Assembly: GCA_963920635.1 (NCBI GenBank)
Contig: OY987303.1
Span: 49,227,223-49,291,222, forward strand
Source of the DNA: Pseudeuparius sepicola
Lineage: Eukaryota; Arthropoda; Insecta; Coleoptera; Anthribidae
Length of the DNA: 64,000 nucleotides
Direction: 5' to 3'
The notes under the pieces were generated by a model that worked only from the letters and a program-made list of their open reading frames with translations, made no database searches and was not told the origin of the DNA. Positions within the stretch are counted from its first letter, which is position 1, and every line of letters begins with the position of its first letter. This document shows, in pieces, positions 46,786 to 57,217 of this stretch. A program made the position numbers and the translations under genes.

Positions 46786-47790
46786 ATGCCTCGTTTGAGT
46801 GAATCCGTCAAGCACCGTATCATCGCCAAACTAGAAAATGGTTGGGCTATTTCCCGACTGGCCGAAGAATTTGGTGTATCTAAAAGCACCATTTTCAATA
46901 TAAAGAAGAAATATGACGAAACCGGAAGCGTGGAAAACATACATAGAGGAGGAAATGTGAAAATTACGTCTGACCAACAAGATGAGCAACTAGCTAATTT
47001 TTGCCTTGCAAATCCGTTTAAATCCGCCGTTGAAGCAGTATCTGCAACACAATTTCCAGCAAGTGTTAGAACTGCCCGAAGGAGATTAGATGCAGCCAAT
47101 CTGAAATCTCGCACGGCCAGCAACAAAATTCAGCTGACCGAGGCTAATAAGGAAGTCAGGTTGCAGATATGCCGAGAGTTTCAGCGTTTACCGCCACATT
47201 ATTGGGAGAAGGTAATATTTAGCGACGAAAAGATCTTTCAAAGCCATTACAATGGCAAAGTGCGAGTATATAGACCTTCGGTGAGTTCAAGATATGACGA
47301 AAGATTTGTGTCACCCAGGAAAAGGAGTGGGCATTTTTCCGTCAACATATGGGCCTGGATAAGCTACCGTGGACCTGGCATTTGTTGGAGAATCGACGAC
47401 CGCTTCAAAGCAGCTCGCTATTGCGAGATACTCGAAGGCGGATTGTTACCAACTGCAACGGAAATGTATCCCGATGGCTTCGTTTTCCAGCATGATAACG
47501 CTCCTGTGCATACAGCAAGAATAGTTCGCGAATGGTTCACCGAAAACAACGTAGAAAAGTTGCAATGGCCGGCGAAGAGTCCTGACTTGAATCCCATTGA
47601 GAATGTGTGGGGCAGAATGGCGCGGACAATGGAGAACTTCGTACCCGAAAATAGGGAGGCACTTTGGCAGAAGATTCAACAAACGTGGGATGAAGTCGTA
47701 ACCCATGATCTCTGCTGCCAACTCATAGATTCGATGAGCAGGAGAGTTCAGAAAGTCATCCTATCCCAAGGTGGGTATACTAAATATTAA
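46786..47790 (+). CDS. Intact Tc1-like (DD34E) transposase
   Basis: An uninterrupted 334-residue frame starts MPRLSESVKHRIIAKLENGW; the ATG at 46786 is chosen because Tc1 proteins start there and the upstream GTG is not used in animals. The N-terminal half has two helix-turn-helix domains (ISRLAEEFGVSKSTIFNIKK; then SVRTARRRLDAANLKS). The catalytic core has D in VIFSDEKIF (about 147), D in FQHDNAPVHTA (about 237) and E in SPDLNPIENVW, with exactly 34 residues between the second D and the E. The C-terminus CCQLIDSMSRRVQKVI is typical. The enzyme cuts and pastes its transposon at TA sites. All key residues are present, so it may be active or recently so. I could not define its terminal inverted repeats. 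It is the only intact mobile-element gene here. Confidence 0.9.
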   Translation: MPRLSESVKHRIIAKLENGWAISRLAEEFGVSKSTIFNIKKKYDETGSVENIHRGGNVKITSDQQDEQLANFCLANPFKSAVEAVSATQFPASVRTARRRLDAANLKSRTASNKIQLTEANKEVRLQICREFQRLPPHYWEKVIFSDEKIFQSHYNGKVRVYRPSVSSRYDERFVSPRKRSGHFSVNIWAWISYRGPGICWRIDDRFKAARYCEILEGGLLPTATEMYPDGFVFQHDNAPVHTARIVREWFTENNVEKLQWPAKSPDLNPIENVWGRMARTMENFVPENREALWQKIQQTWDEVVTHDLCCQLIDSMSRRVQKVILSQGGYTKY

Positions 47791-48082
47791 TATACATATA
47801 ATATAATAATGGAAAATGCATTTGATTTCTTGCCTTTATTTAATTATGTTATAGTCATAAAGATTTTAATGGGTTTATAGTTTTTTCGGATTCTTCCTGT
47901 GTCGGTGGTTCTAATAAAACTTCGTAATCATTATATCCAGCTTGTGGAAGTCCTCAATCACCTGAAATTATTTTATTTTATCCAGGTAATCACATTGAGG
48001 TCCAGGGAGGTGTGTAAAGCTTGACACGTGTCCCTGCTGTGTGTCTTCTGATGTTATTGATAAAGGTATGCAATTTAAATAA
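47791..48082. other. Sequence after the transposase; possible minus-strand exon
   Basis: A minus-strand acceptor-like AATTTCAG at 47962 precedes coding-looking sequence (see the separate observation). No element end recognised. Confidence 0.3.
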
Positions 48083-48627
48083 TAGAGAGTTATTGCAGAA
48101 ATAAATAACGTCGCGCTCTTTTTTGACGTTATTTTGACATTTGAGCATGCGCAGTCGTAGTTTGACATAAGGTCGTCCATAATAAGGTTATTTTCCTTTA
48201 TTTTTGTTTATTGTGTATACCATAATATACGTTATTTTTACCTTATTTGTCACAATTCTTAAAATAAATTCTGATTTGTCAGAAAACGCTAGTGTTCTGT
48301 GAAAGTAGGACTTAACCTAAAATGTTCGTTGCTTGTTTGCGTTTGCACCTTGTTTGTTTTCATTAGTCTTTCACCTTGGTGTTCCGTGGTTATTTGGCTG
48401 TTTTCCCAGTTTTTCCGGAGCAAAATTATAAAAGCACATAATATTCTAGTGAAAGTGTAGAAATACAAAACAATAAAGTAAACGTAAACAAGCCCTTAAT
48501 TTGGATACATAAATTACGACTTGCAATAACTATTGTCAGAATCATAAATAACGTATGAGAGTATTCAAATAAGGTCGTCTTAAATACTGCTTAATGCCAA
48601 AAACAGTTTCTGCAATAACTCTCTATT
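48083..48627. mobile_element. MITE with AATAGAGAGTTATTGCAGAAA ends
   Basis: The left end and the complement of the right end share the 21-bp sequence beginning AATAGAGAGTTATTGC. The interior has repeated AATAACGT and no coding frame. Confidence 0.75.
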
Positions 48628-49574
48628 AAGTTACAAGGGTAATTTTATGTCTGTGACCCCCTAATCTCATTTATCTGTTGAAGGGCATTTTATGAGAAAC
48701 AATGGAGCATTGCAGCACCACGAAAACCAATTTATTAAAACTTCTGACCAATTTCTTCAAAAATAAGAAAAAATAAATAAAAGGGACACCCCTTTTATTT
48801 TATAATCATTTATGTTTAGGACTACGAGACCTAACAACTAAATGTTGGAACAAATACTTATTTTGCAAAGAAAAGAATAATTTATGAAAATCCTTTTAAT
48901 TAACTTTTTTAATTCTAGGGTTATTAGCTAAATATATTTTTAGTGTTACTACATATTTTTTTATTATAACATAAAAATACATTTTTGTTGCAACGCAAAA
49001 TATTTATTAACTTAATGTCTAAAACCGCTGACAACTATACTTAGTGTATTTGGAAATGAAAGGAGGCCATAAATATTTATTGAGAAGGAAAATTCGACCA
49101 TTTCAGTGGCGTGCTCTTTTGCTAAAAATCTGATGAGGATAAATACGCAAATTAATATTCGGGCGAGTTATGTAGTATTTTATGACGGACTCTCGAGCCT
49201 CTGATAAAGAATTTGCATTTATATTTATAATAAGCCATAAACCTTCCTTTCATTTCCAAATACACTATGTATATACAGTATGTCCACAGAAGAGGTGTTG
49301 AATAGGAACACTTTCTTATCTTTAATTTTACCGCAAAAAGTTACTCTTGATAAAAACTTTGCTAACATTTCTTATGTGGAAATAAGTTGCTAGGAAAAGT
49401 TGTTCAAAAGTAAAGAATACTCCATACTACCAATTTTAGAAACAATTGGCACACTTTGATTTATTTGAAAAACATTTTTCGCTTTGGCCCTATCACTGCA
49501 TTAAATATATTTTTTTTATGTAAGTAAGCTTATATAAGCATAATAAATATGGCAATTTTAGACGGCTAGGTGAT
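48628..49574. other. No gene recognised
   Basis: AT-rich. A diverged inverted pair (ACTTAGTGTATTTGGAAATG near 49041 and its complement near 49250) brackets about 230 bp. Confidence 0.4.
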
Positions 49575-49985
49575 GTTAAAAAATAAATCGGCATCCATAA
49601 CCAACTTTTCACGCAATACAAAAAAAAACTCAAGTCGACAAAAATGTGAAAACAAAACTATCAATTTATTTAATTTTTTTTTGATCAAACAAGATCTTTA
49701 ATATGAGAAAATTTGTCTTTAATTTGAATAACTGTTGATGTTTTTAATTGCTATTTCGACTTCACACTTTAAACAAATTAGCGGGAAAACTAGTACAAAT
49801 TGTATGAAAATTTTCTTTTGTCAATGTTCTTGCGTGATCTAATTGCCGCTAATCTCCAATTAAAATTTTCCCTCGACTTTCAAAATAAATTGATTGTTTT
49901 CAGATTCTTGTTGATTTAAGTTTTTTTTGGTATTGCGCGAAAAGTTGGCCATGGATACCGACTTCTTTTTTTAACATTAACCAAC
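49575..49985. mobile_element. Foldback element
   Basis: CATCCATAACCAACTTTTC, then CGCAATAC, at the left is mirrored by GTATTGCGCGAAAAGTTGG at the right. A third related arm lies near 50245-50300 (ATATTGCGCGACAAGTTGAC). Confidence 0.65.
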
Positions 49986-50550
49986 TATCTAAAATTTACA
50001 CGTTTTTGTTTCTTAAGATTTTTCAGTAGGGAGCCAAATAACTACTTTAATAAACTAAAACAATGGCCTTTAATAACTAAAACAATGGCCTCAACAGAGC
50101 CGAAGAGCCTGTGTAATTTTCAGAAACTATCTGAGCACCCAGTTGCATAAAGCTTCTCAGTGCCATCAATTTTCAATATAAAAGTTTTCTTCGGTATCTT
50201 AAAATAAATAGGTATGTTACGGCTATTTAATAATTTTGCTCAATTGGAGGTTTTTTTATATTGCGCGACAAGTTGACCATGGATGTTGATTACTTTTTCA
50301 GGGCCACTTAGCTGTCCAAAATTGTCACCTTTTTGTTTCTCATGTTTTTTTTGTAGGGCGCAAAATAAGCGAGGAAATCGCGGTGGTAGTTTAAAAAATC
50401 ATACTGTATACTTGTGAACTGTTTTAATAAATAGTTTAATACTGATTCCTTAATTTTTTTTAACCCTTTCGGTGACATCGGCTTAATCGCTTGCAAAGAA
50501 TTCTCGGAACAAGACACCCGTTCGAACCATCCGATGCCGAAGGCGCGCGC

Positions 50551-50629
50551 TGTTGCCGTCTCCGCGCGCCCTGTAACGATAGCCACGAGAAACCTCTTCA
50601 GGTCGTTCGATACCAACTGTCCGCGACTG
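50551..50629 (-). mobile_element. GC-rich element end, right copy
   Basis: Ends CCGCGACTG/TA and is the exact complement of 45223-45301. The family continues leftward with GCGCGCGCCTTCGGCATCGG-type sequence for some 80 bp. Confidence 0.8.
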
Positions 50630-50636
50630 TACCATG

Positions 50637-51393
50637 ATGTATGACACGAAATATTTTTAAAATGTTTTGAGACAATTATACTGAAAATTCCTTTTTTTCC
50701 ATTCATTTTTTTCTATTGCGGCCCTGTATTTAATAATAAGAAGTCCAAATATTAATCAGTATTGACAACAATTTAACTTACAGTTTATTTTGACTTCGAA
50801 AACTTAATATTTTTAAATACGGCCCTGTCTGGTATGTATTTTCCTCTGGTGTTGTTTAGCAAACAGTGTCGCATTGTGTTTTGGAGTAAATTCTTCGCTT
50901 TTTCTAATTGTGAGAAGAAAGCTTTAAGGCAACTAAACCAATAACTTTTGCCATTTATTAATTGCAACAATACATTCGTTCGGCCTCTACACTATTTCTG
51001 TGACACAAGATATAACATGCTGACATGTTAAATTTGTCGTCATTTGAAAAAGCACCCTCCATTTCTAATGATACAAATTGTTAACTAAATGATACAGTGG
51101 AGGTTATGACAAATGACAAGGAGTTGGTTTCGTTGTTTCAAAACCTTCTATAGGTGGAGGATTTCTATTATTTTTTTATTATCGTATGTGACTGTTATTA
51201 GTCTTTGCCGTCCTTTTTTTAGTTCTCCAATTGAAAGATAAGTTGTAAGTTAAATGGTTAACAATACTGATTAATATTTAGACTTCTTATTATTAAATAC
51301 AGGGCCGCATTAGAAAAAAATGAATGAAAAAAAGGAATTTTCAGTAAAATTGTCTCAAAAACATTTAAAAAATATTTTGTCATACATCATGGT
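50637..51393. repeat. Inverted repeat with about 128-bp arms
   Basis: ATGATGTATGACACGAAATA at the left corresponds to the complement near 51375-51393. Both arms contain GCGGCCCTGTATTTAATAAT or its complement. The spacer (about 50768-51263) has no recognised gene. A CAGTCGCGG element end abuts the left arm at a TA. Confidence 0.75.
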
Positions 51394-51769
51394 ATTTGCA
51401 ATGAAATGTGCTTACAAAATCTTCAAAAAAAAATCCAGGTTCGTATTTAAAAAAATTAAGTTGAAGATGGTTTCTCAAAAACGAAACGTTGTAGAACAAA
51501 TCTAAAGACGCCATCTTAAAGCCCGTTAAAAAGTGCCATAAGAAAGTATTCTTCTTTTTTTTGTATCTGTGATAACAACTTCAGAAAAAAATAAAATCGA
51601 AAATGCAAAATTTTACTTTTTTCACAATAACTCAAAAACGAAAAAAAAATAGAAATCTATTTGTGCAATTTTATTGACCTCAAAATTGCGCAACTTTTTC
51701 CGTTGCTCTATCTCTCACCGTTTGCAACATCCCCATGCTGTTCATTCTTATCCGGGACACAGTGTATAT

Positions 51770-52140
51770 TTCTGAAAAGCTGAAAACAAGCAGAATTCAA
51801 ATATATCTACAATTACAGGGTGTTCCTCTTTAAAAAACATAAGTTTGCCTTATATCTCCGAAATAGACAAAGCTAGCAAAAATATGACTACGCCACTGGA
51901 TTCTACAGAAAAAGTTGAACAAAACCACGTTTCTACTTTTCCTATATGTGAAAAGGTAACTAAGGTACAGGGGATAGTCAATTTCGCCCTGTATCTTAAA
52001 AACGAACGTGGCTCTGAGAATTTTGGATGAGGCGTCTTTCATTTCCTAAAAAAGTAGCACAGCGTCGCGAAAATCGCAAGTCTATATCTCTACAAGTAGG
52101 GGAGGTAGCCTGCAAAAGTGTCTAAGACGGGACACCCTGT
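51770..52140 (+). mobile_element. Dispersed element copy (related to 44380-44800)
   Basis: The reverse of the copy at 44380-44800; starts near TTTCTGAAAAGCTGAAAACA and contains CAGGGTGTTCCTCTT and GACTACGCCACTGGATTC. Ends near GGGACACCCTGTA. Confidence 0.65.
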
Positions 52141-52432
52141 ACATTCTAGTAATACCAATTTGTCTTGCGTTAAGTTTTTACTAGATATTTTGTAAAGTAG
52201 GTTACCTATTTCATTTAAACAATGGATTAAGGCGTCAAGAAATATTGATAAACTCTGACACACATTCTTTGGCTCTCTACTTCCAGATAATAGAAAAATA
52301 ATCAATTCTAATTTGCCCACCTACTTTAGAAGAAGATAAAATACATATTAAAGATAATAAGTATTGGTTTTCCTGAAAAGCATCTAGATATTGGAGTATG
52401 CGAGCATAAACATTTTTACAAGTAAATCTTAC

Positions 52433-52563
52433 CTTTGTGGTAGCTGGGCGTAGGGATAATTGTTATAATATGGATAACCATACTGATTAAAATATTCTTG
52501 GTTTGTTGCACCTTTGTCAACAACTACAATAAGGACACATAATAATAACGAAAGCCACAGCAT
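52433..52563 (-). CDS. First exon of a Tyr/Asn-rich secreted peptide
   Basis: From the ATG at 52563 the minus strand encodes MLWLSLLLCVLIVVVDKGAT, a clear signal peptide, followed by a Tyr/Asn/Pro-rich segment (NQEYFNQYGYPYYNNYPYAQ) and LPQ. The exon ends at CAAAG/GTAAGA, a strong donor, with two bases left over, so the next exon must begin in that phase. TATATTTGATAACTAAA lies about 60 bases upstream, combining TATA-like sequence with a GATA site as in paralogs 1, 2 and 4. The downstream exon was not found. Composition resembles Tyr-rich secreted peptides of insects, but no family is assigned. Confidence 0.65.
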
Positions 52564-52919
52564 CTTGTCTCAAAATCCGTTACTGACTAGCAGTCCGTTT
52601 AGTTATCAAATATAATAATTAGCATCTTTTTAGGAAGACATAGACTGCATTATATGTGATATCTATTAATGTGATAATAATTTTCGAGATAAACGTTACA
52701 GAGTCTTACAATGTTACGAAATGATGATAACGTGGCTGAATTCATCTTTATGTGCTTCTTATTTTAGCAGACGATAGCAAAAATAATTTCAAGTAAGAGA
52801 TTTTGCGCATTTACACAAAACTATGAGATAACAATAATTTGGTAATGATATTTCATTTTATTGGTTTCTGGGAGCTCGTGAGGTTTGCGATGTTAGTTGG
52901 TTAGTATGTTGTCAAATCA

Positions 52920-53250
52920 TGCAACTGAATTTTAAACCACTTCCACCCAACCGATTGAGCTGAAATTTTGCACACACTTTTGGTACTGGTGACAATAATA
53001 CAATCTAGTATACTCGATATTGTAATTTATTCAAAATGGCTTAAATGGCGGCTTCCCCAAATGACGGATTACCTATTTCTTCACAACCTCCTTGACATGG
53101 GAATCAAATACTTACTAAAAAGCACAAAATAAAAAACACCTTTTTAAAAACAAGCTTTTATTTACGACATGTACTAAAACGAATAAAATAAGTTTAGCTT
53201 TTCGTTAAGGTAATTTAATGCCAAATTGCGATAAGCTTTTCAACTATATG
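52920..53250 (+). repeat. Dispersed repeat, related copy at 2530-2850
   Basis: Shares ACCGA(C/T)TGAG(T/C)TGAAATTTTGCA, GGTGACAATA and the AAAATGGC region with the copy at 2.5 kb. Confidence 0.6.
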
Positions 53251-53651
53251 TTGAATGATTACAATACCTACCATTTGTTATTATGATCTAGTTGTTGGGT
53301 CTGGGGTTACATATATACATATTCAAAAGTTCCGGACGAAAGATTTTTTTTAAATAACGACTTGTTTGCAAATAATGTTTTACATATACGATATCTTATT
53401 TCAAGGTTACTGTTAACGAAAATTTCTTTCAGCCACGGGTTATCAACAGTTTGCTTCGGAATATTTTAACTTTATCAGAAACAACAAATCTTTTTCTTCT
53501 GCTAAGTTATTGGGGTAGAGGATTTTATGTCAATCACCCTGTATAATGTTTATTATTGTTACACACTCCACAAAAAATAGCTGTTTGTGTTTTCCATGCA
53601 AATGTATCAGTCCAGTGTACTATTACAATGCAAATGCCTATAAATACTTAC
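53251..53651. other. No gene; element end
   Basis: An element end ATCACCCTGTATAA lies near 53535. Nothing else recognised. Confidence 0.4.
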
Positions 53652-53773
53652 ATGTTCTCTTTTTTTAAAACATCGTCCCCTCACTTTAATAAAGTCTTCC
53701 TTGCATGGCGCAGTAATTAAGATTCGATTCCCCACAACGACACCAGGAAAGGTAGTAAATGTCTCAACGATTT
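53652..53773 (-). CDS. Cysteine-pair exon of a secreted peptide gene
   Basis: The minus strand has an acceptor (T-run then TTTAG/AAATCG) at 53773 and a donor (GAACAT/GTAAGT) at 53652. The 122-nt exon encodes IVETFTTFPGVVVGNRILIT followed by CKEDFIKVRGRCFKKREH, the family's C-x-G/D-type cysteine pair. It has no signal peptide, so the start exon lies at higher coordinates. It needs one incoming base; the signal-peptide exon at 59618-59756 ends with exactly one base (G), making a GAA codon at the join. If the donor at 53652 is used, a further exon follows; if not, translation runs 15 codons to a stop. Function unknown. Confidence 0.6.
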
Positions 53774-54528
53774 CTAAAAAAAAATTAGTTTTAAAAAATA
53801 GGTTTCCGTATGAAAAATTGCGAAATGTAACTTTATTTCTTATGAAATCGAAACTTATATTATATAATATCATTAAACAGGACGAAATAAATCACTTAAA
53901 TATTTCCATAGCCCGCTATTCACCTGGTATGTTGTTTTAGCGATTTCAGATTTCATGCGGGGTATTCAGTGTGTAATAAGTCATCGGTAATGAATTGCAC
54001 ATAATTCAAATAATGAATTCAAACTGCTATGTTCTATTCAAAATAAGAAACCTAATGTGTCTTCCGATTAAACCGGAAGTAGTTTCAATAAAAAGTAGGT
54101 ATTTTCGCACTGGTAAACGCTAGGTAAACCCCTGAACATTTCACACCCTTCTGAAAAAGTTAGGTGAAACTACATTATGTTTGGATAAGATTGCTTTATG
54201 TTTGGATAAGATTGCAAATTTTCAGGTAGATTGATTGTTCGGAAAAAAAGCAAAAACAAATCCAAAATATATATCAACTAGTATAACCCTTTTATCAAAA
54301 AGGAGCGACATTCGAATTAGAGATCTCTAAAAACTTACACCCCGGTATTTTTGAAGATTACTGTGTTCATAACCTAACCTGCTTGGAGTTCTTAAATCCT
54401 TATTTATGAATATATAATATCCTAGTTTCTAGTTAACCATAATGCTATAACACAAAAGAGACAAACTCGGTACTATTTTAAACTCATAGCTGCGCATGAC
54501 GTCATTTGATAATCAAAATAATTCTGAC

Positions 54529-54552
54529 CTCCGATCAAATATTTGATCGGAG
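54529..54552. repeat. Perfect 24-bp palindrome
   Basis: CTCCGATCAAAT is followed immediately by its complement. It is flanked by TTCTGAC on the right and ATTCTGAC on the left. Possible small foldback or protein-binding site. Confidence 0.9.
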
Positions 54553-55203
54553 ATTCTGACACTTACGCTGAGTGACACTTTATACCTATTTATTTTTGGT
54601 AATTTAAACTAAAAGTAGGGGATGAAACATAAATTTTATAATTGCCTGTATACACATGTTTGAATCTTTTAAAAGTTTGTATTACTTTTACCCCTAAAGA
54701 AAATGCATTATTATGGCATATTCACTTGTACATCGACGGGTTTGGCCAAATGCATGAGAAAACTTTCCGTTAATTTTGTTCATTCGCCATTATTGTATAT
54801 TGTGAAAATGTGGCCCATCTCATGGCATTGGGCGTTTCATATTACTAGGAATTCTTGTTATCATTATTATTACATTAATTTCTACAGACGGTTAAGGGAA
54901 GCAAATAGCATCCTTCTTAAGCCTCATAATTTTCTTCTGAAAAATGTTTTGAGGAAATTCCTGCAGATTGAATGTTGAATTTATCACGCCAATAACGCTT
55001 TCGGGTCCGTTGTTCAGGAAGGTTTTCGGCTTTTGATAATCTGAAATAGGTACCTACCAACTTTTCTTGCAGAAATTTGTGTCTTTCCTGTATTTAAAAA
55101 TGATGTGTTTTTAGCTCAAAACCCACAAAAGCTGACTGGGATTGCAACTACTAACAACTAATCTTCGGACAGATCGTTAACACTTAACACCAAATAACAT
55201 ATA
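54553..55203. other. No gene recognised
   Basis: AT-rich with no domain-bearing frame. The same applies to 53774-54528. Confidence 0.4.
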
Positions 55204-55690
55204 CAGGGTGACCGTATTTCGAGTCTATGCATGGGGATCTTGGTTATCTTAAGAGATACGAGGTAGGTTAAATTGAGGCAAAGTTGCGAATTTGAATCCG
55301 AGTAACACGGTGAAAATAATGCGAAAAAAACAGAAAATTGTCGTTTCCGTTTTTATTTTTTTTAAACGAAAACGAAGGCGGCTGAACATTTCTAAGTTAA
55401 ACATTATTAAGGAACTTTCTTACAAGGAATCTAAATATGACCTCCCGTTTTTTTTATCGCTTCCCTGGACGAAAATATGACGATCAACTTTTATTTTTTT
55501 TATGGGCGCCATATTTGATTTTCGCATTTTAAAAAGAGGATTTTTCTGCTTAAAATGATATGTCACACATTATGCTTTATTTTTAATTAATCGTTTTTGC
55601 ATAGACTGCCTTGGAAACATAACCCTCATAATGTTTGACGTTTTTGCATAGAATGCCTTGGAAACATAAGCCCCATAGCCCCATAACCTT
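55204..55690 (+). mobile_element. CAGGGTGACC MITE, copy lacking the right end
   Basis: Starts TA/CAGGGTGACCGTATTTCGA. It follows 22139-22662 to near its right end, where GCCTTGGAAACATAA is duplicated, and then stops without a terminal repeat. Confidence 0.75.
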
Positions 55691-56232
55691 TGGTAGTTTA
55701 GTACAATTTTAAGTGTCACGGATACTTTATTTTACTGAACAAAATTCATTTTCACATGAAGTAAAGCGTGACATTTATTATTCCTCAAATATAAATGACG
55801 ACGAAGGGATATTAGACAAGGTGACCAACCGTACCGGATTGGCCGGGACAGGTTCTCGTTTTTGGAATGCCTTCCCGGAAAATAAATACGTCCCGGATTG
55901 TACCGGATTCTCAATCCGATCCCGTTTTGTCCCAGAATTAGAAATTTGCTGTTAAAAATTAGTCACGAAGTAGTTTTGATTGTTAAATGACAGAAATAGA
56001 TAATCATTTATGCATCATTCAAAAATAAATCATGCATTATCGAAATAATGGGATTTTGTAAAAAATACTTTACAAAATAATGCATTGTGTCAAACGGCTA
56101 TGCTAGAAGAACAGGTAATATTCTTTCAATTTTTCCTCTGTTGCAAAGGCTTTTTTTTCTTTTCAAGCAAAATAATATTATGTTAATGTTAATAATTTAC
56201 TTATTTTATTAGCATAGGTAGAAAGTTACCTA
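55691..56232. other. No gene recognised
   Basis: A CpG-containing block near 55815-55925 has three GTACCGGATT/CCCGGATTGTACC-type motifs. No element defined. Confidence 0.4.
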
Positions 56233-57217
56233 CAGGGTGTCCCAGGATAAGTGAGCCAATGGGTGTAAAGGCAAAACAATTTCGAGTTCAAATTTGATCG
56301 TTTGAGGTTCTGACCTGCTTGACTGCTGCTGACTGGCATATTTTAGTTTTTGAAAAAGCAAGATGGCGTCGACAGCCACCATTTATTTATTTTCATTGTA
56401 GGTGAAGTGCCTTTTCTTTTAAAGATAGCGAAAAATTTCAGTAGGAAAAGTTGTTCCCAATTAAAAGTTACCACCTGGTACCAAATTTTGGAAAGATCGG
56501 CCTACTTTGTTTTTCCCACTCTTTTCTTTTTCTTAAAGCGCTAAAGTGGCGTCTAAATACAATACAATACAGGTATCGAAAAATTTTATGAGAAAAAGTT
56601 GTTTAGAATTAACACTTATAGCCGTGTACCAAATTTTGAGACAATCAGCCTACTTAATTTTTTTCATTTTTTCTTTAGCGCGTTAGAAAAAGATAAAAGT
56701 GAGAAAAACAAAGTAGGCCGATCTTTCCAAAATTTGGTACCCTGGGGTAATTTTAATTGGGAACAACTTTTCTTAATGAAATTTTTTGTTACCTTTAAAT
56801 CAGATATTTTTTATAATTATAATTTTTATACAAGAGATTGAAGTCCTTGTATAAAAATTATAATTATAAAAAATATCTCATGATGGTAATTATCCATATT
56901 ACCGAAACGTACGTAATTAAATGTTACAATTAAAAAAAATAAAATTGTTATTTTTGGCCGAATACCCAGGAAATTATTGATACTTGAAATAATCCGACCA
57001 GGAAATAAATAAAATGTTACCTTTAAAGGAAAATTCACTTCACCCACAATGAAACTAAATAAATGGTCGCTGTCGACGCCATCTTGTTGTTTCAAAATCG
57101 AAAATATGCTAAAAATTAGTTTCCAGTCAAGCAAATCAGAACCACAAACAATCAAATTTGAACGCGAATTTTTTTTGTCTTTTACACCTATTGGCTGACT
57201 TATCCTGGGACACCCTA
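56233..57217. mobile_element. TA-flanked foldback MITE
   Basis: Starts CAGGGTGTCCCAGGATAAGT; the right end mirrors it as ACTTATCCTGGGACACCCTA. Arms of more than 200 bp share AAGATGGCGTCGACAGC and its complement. An inner inverted pair (CCAAATTTTGGAAAGATCGG) lies at about 56480 and 56725. Confidence 0.85.

Noticed and set aside
47446..47721. Minus-strand frame within the Tc1 transposase
   Set aside because: A shadow of the intact transposase; shadows in its 5' half (46764-47126) are rejected for the same reason.
45223..50629. One 5.4-kb transposon bounded by the 79-bp ends and carrying the Tc1 gene
   Set aside because: The flanks do not match the inferred empty site at the right end, so two solo copies fit better; kept only as an open observation.
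47941..52563. Joining the Tyr-rich exon at 52433-52563 to the segment at 47961
   Set aside because: The exon leaves two bases over, and every nearby acceptor gives an early stop in that phase.
54529..54552. Palindrome as a transcription terminator
   Set aside because: Eukaryotic context; no reason to expect a hairpin terminator and no gene ends there.
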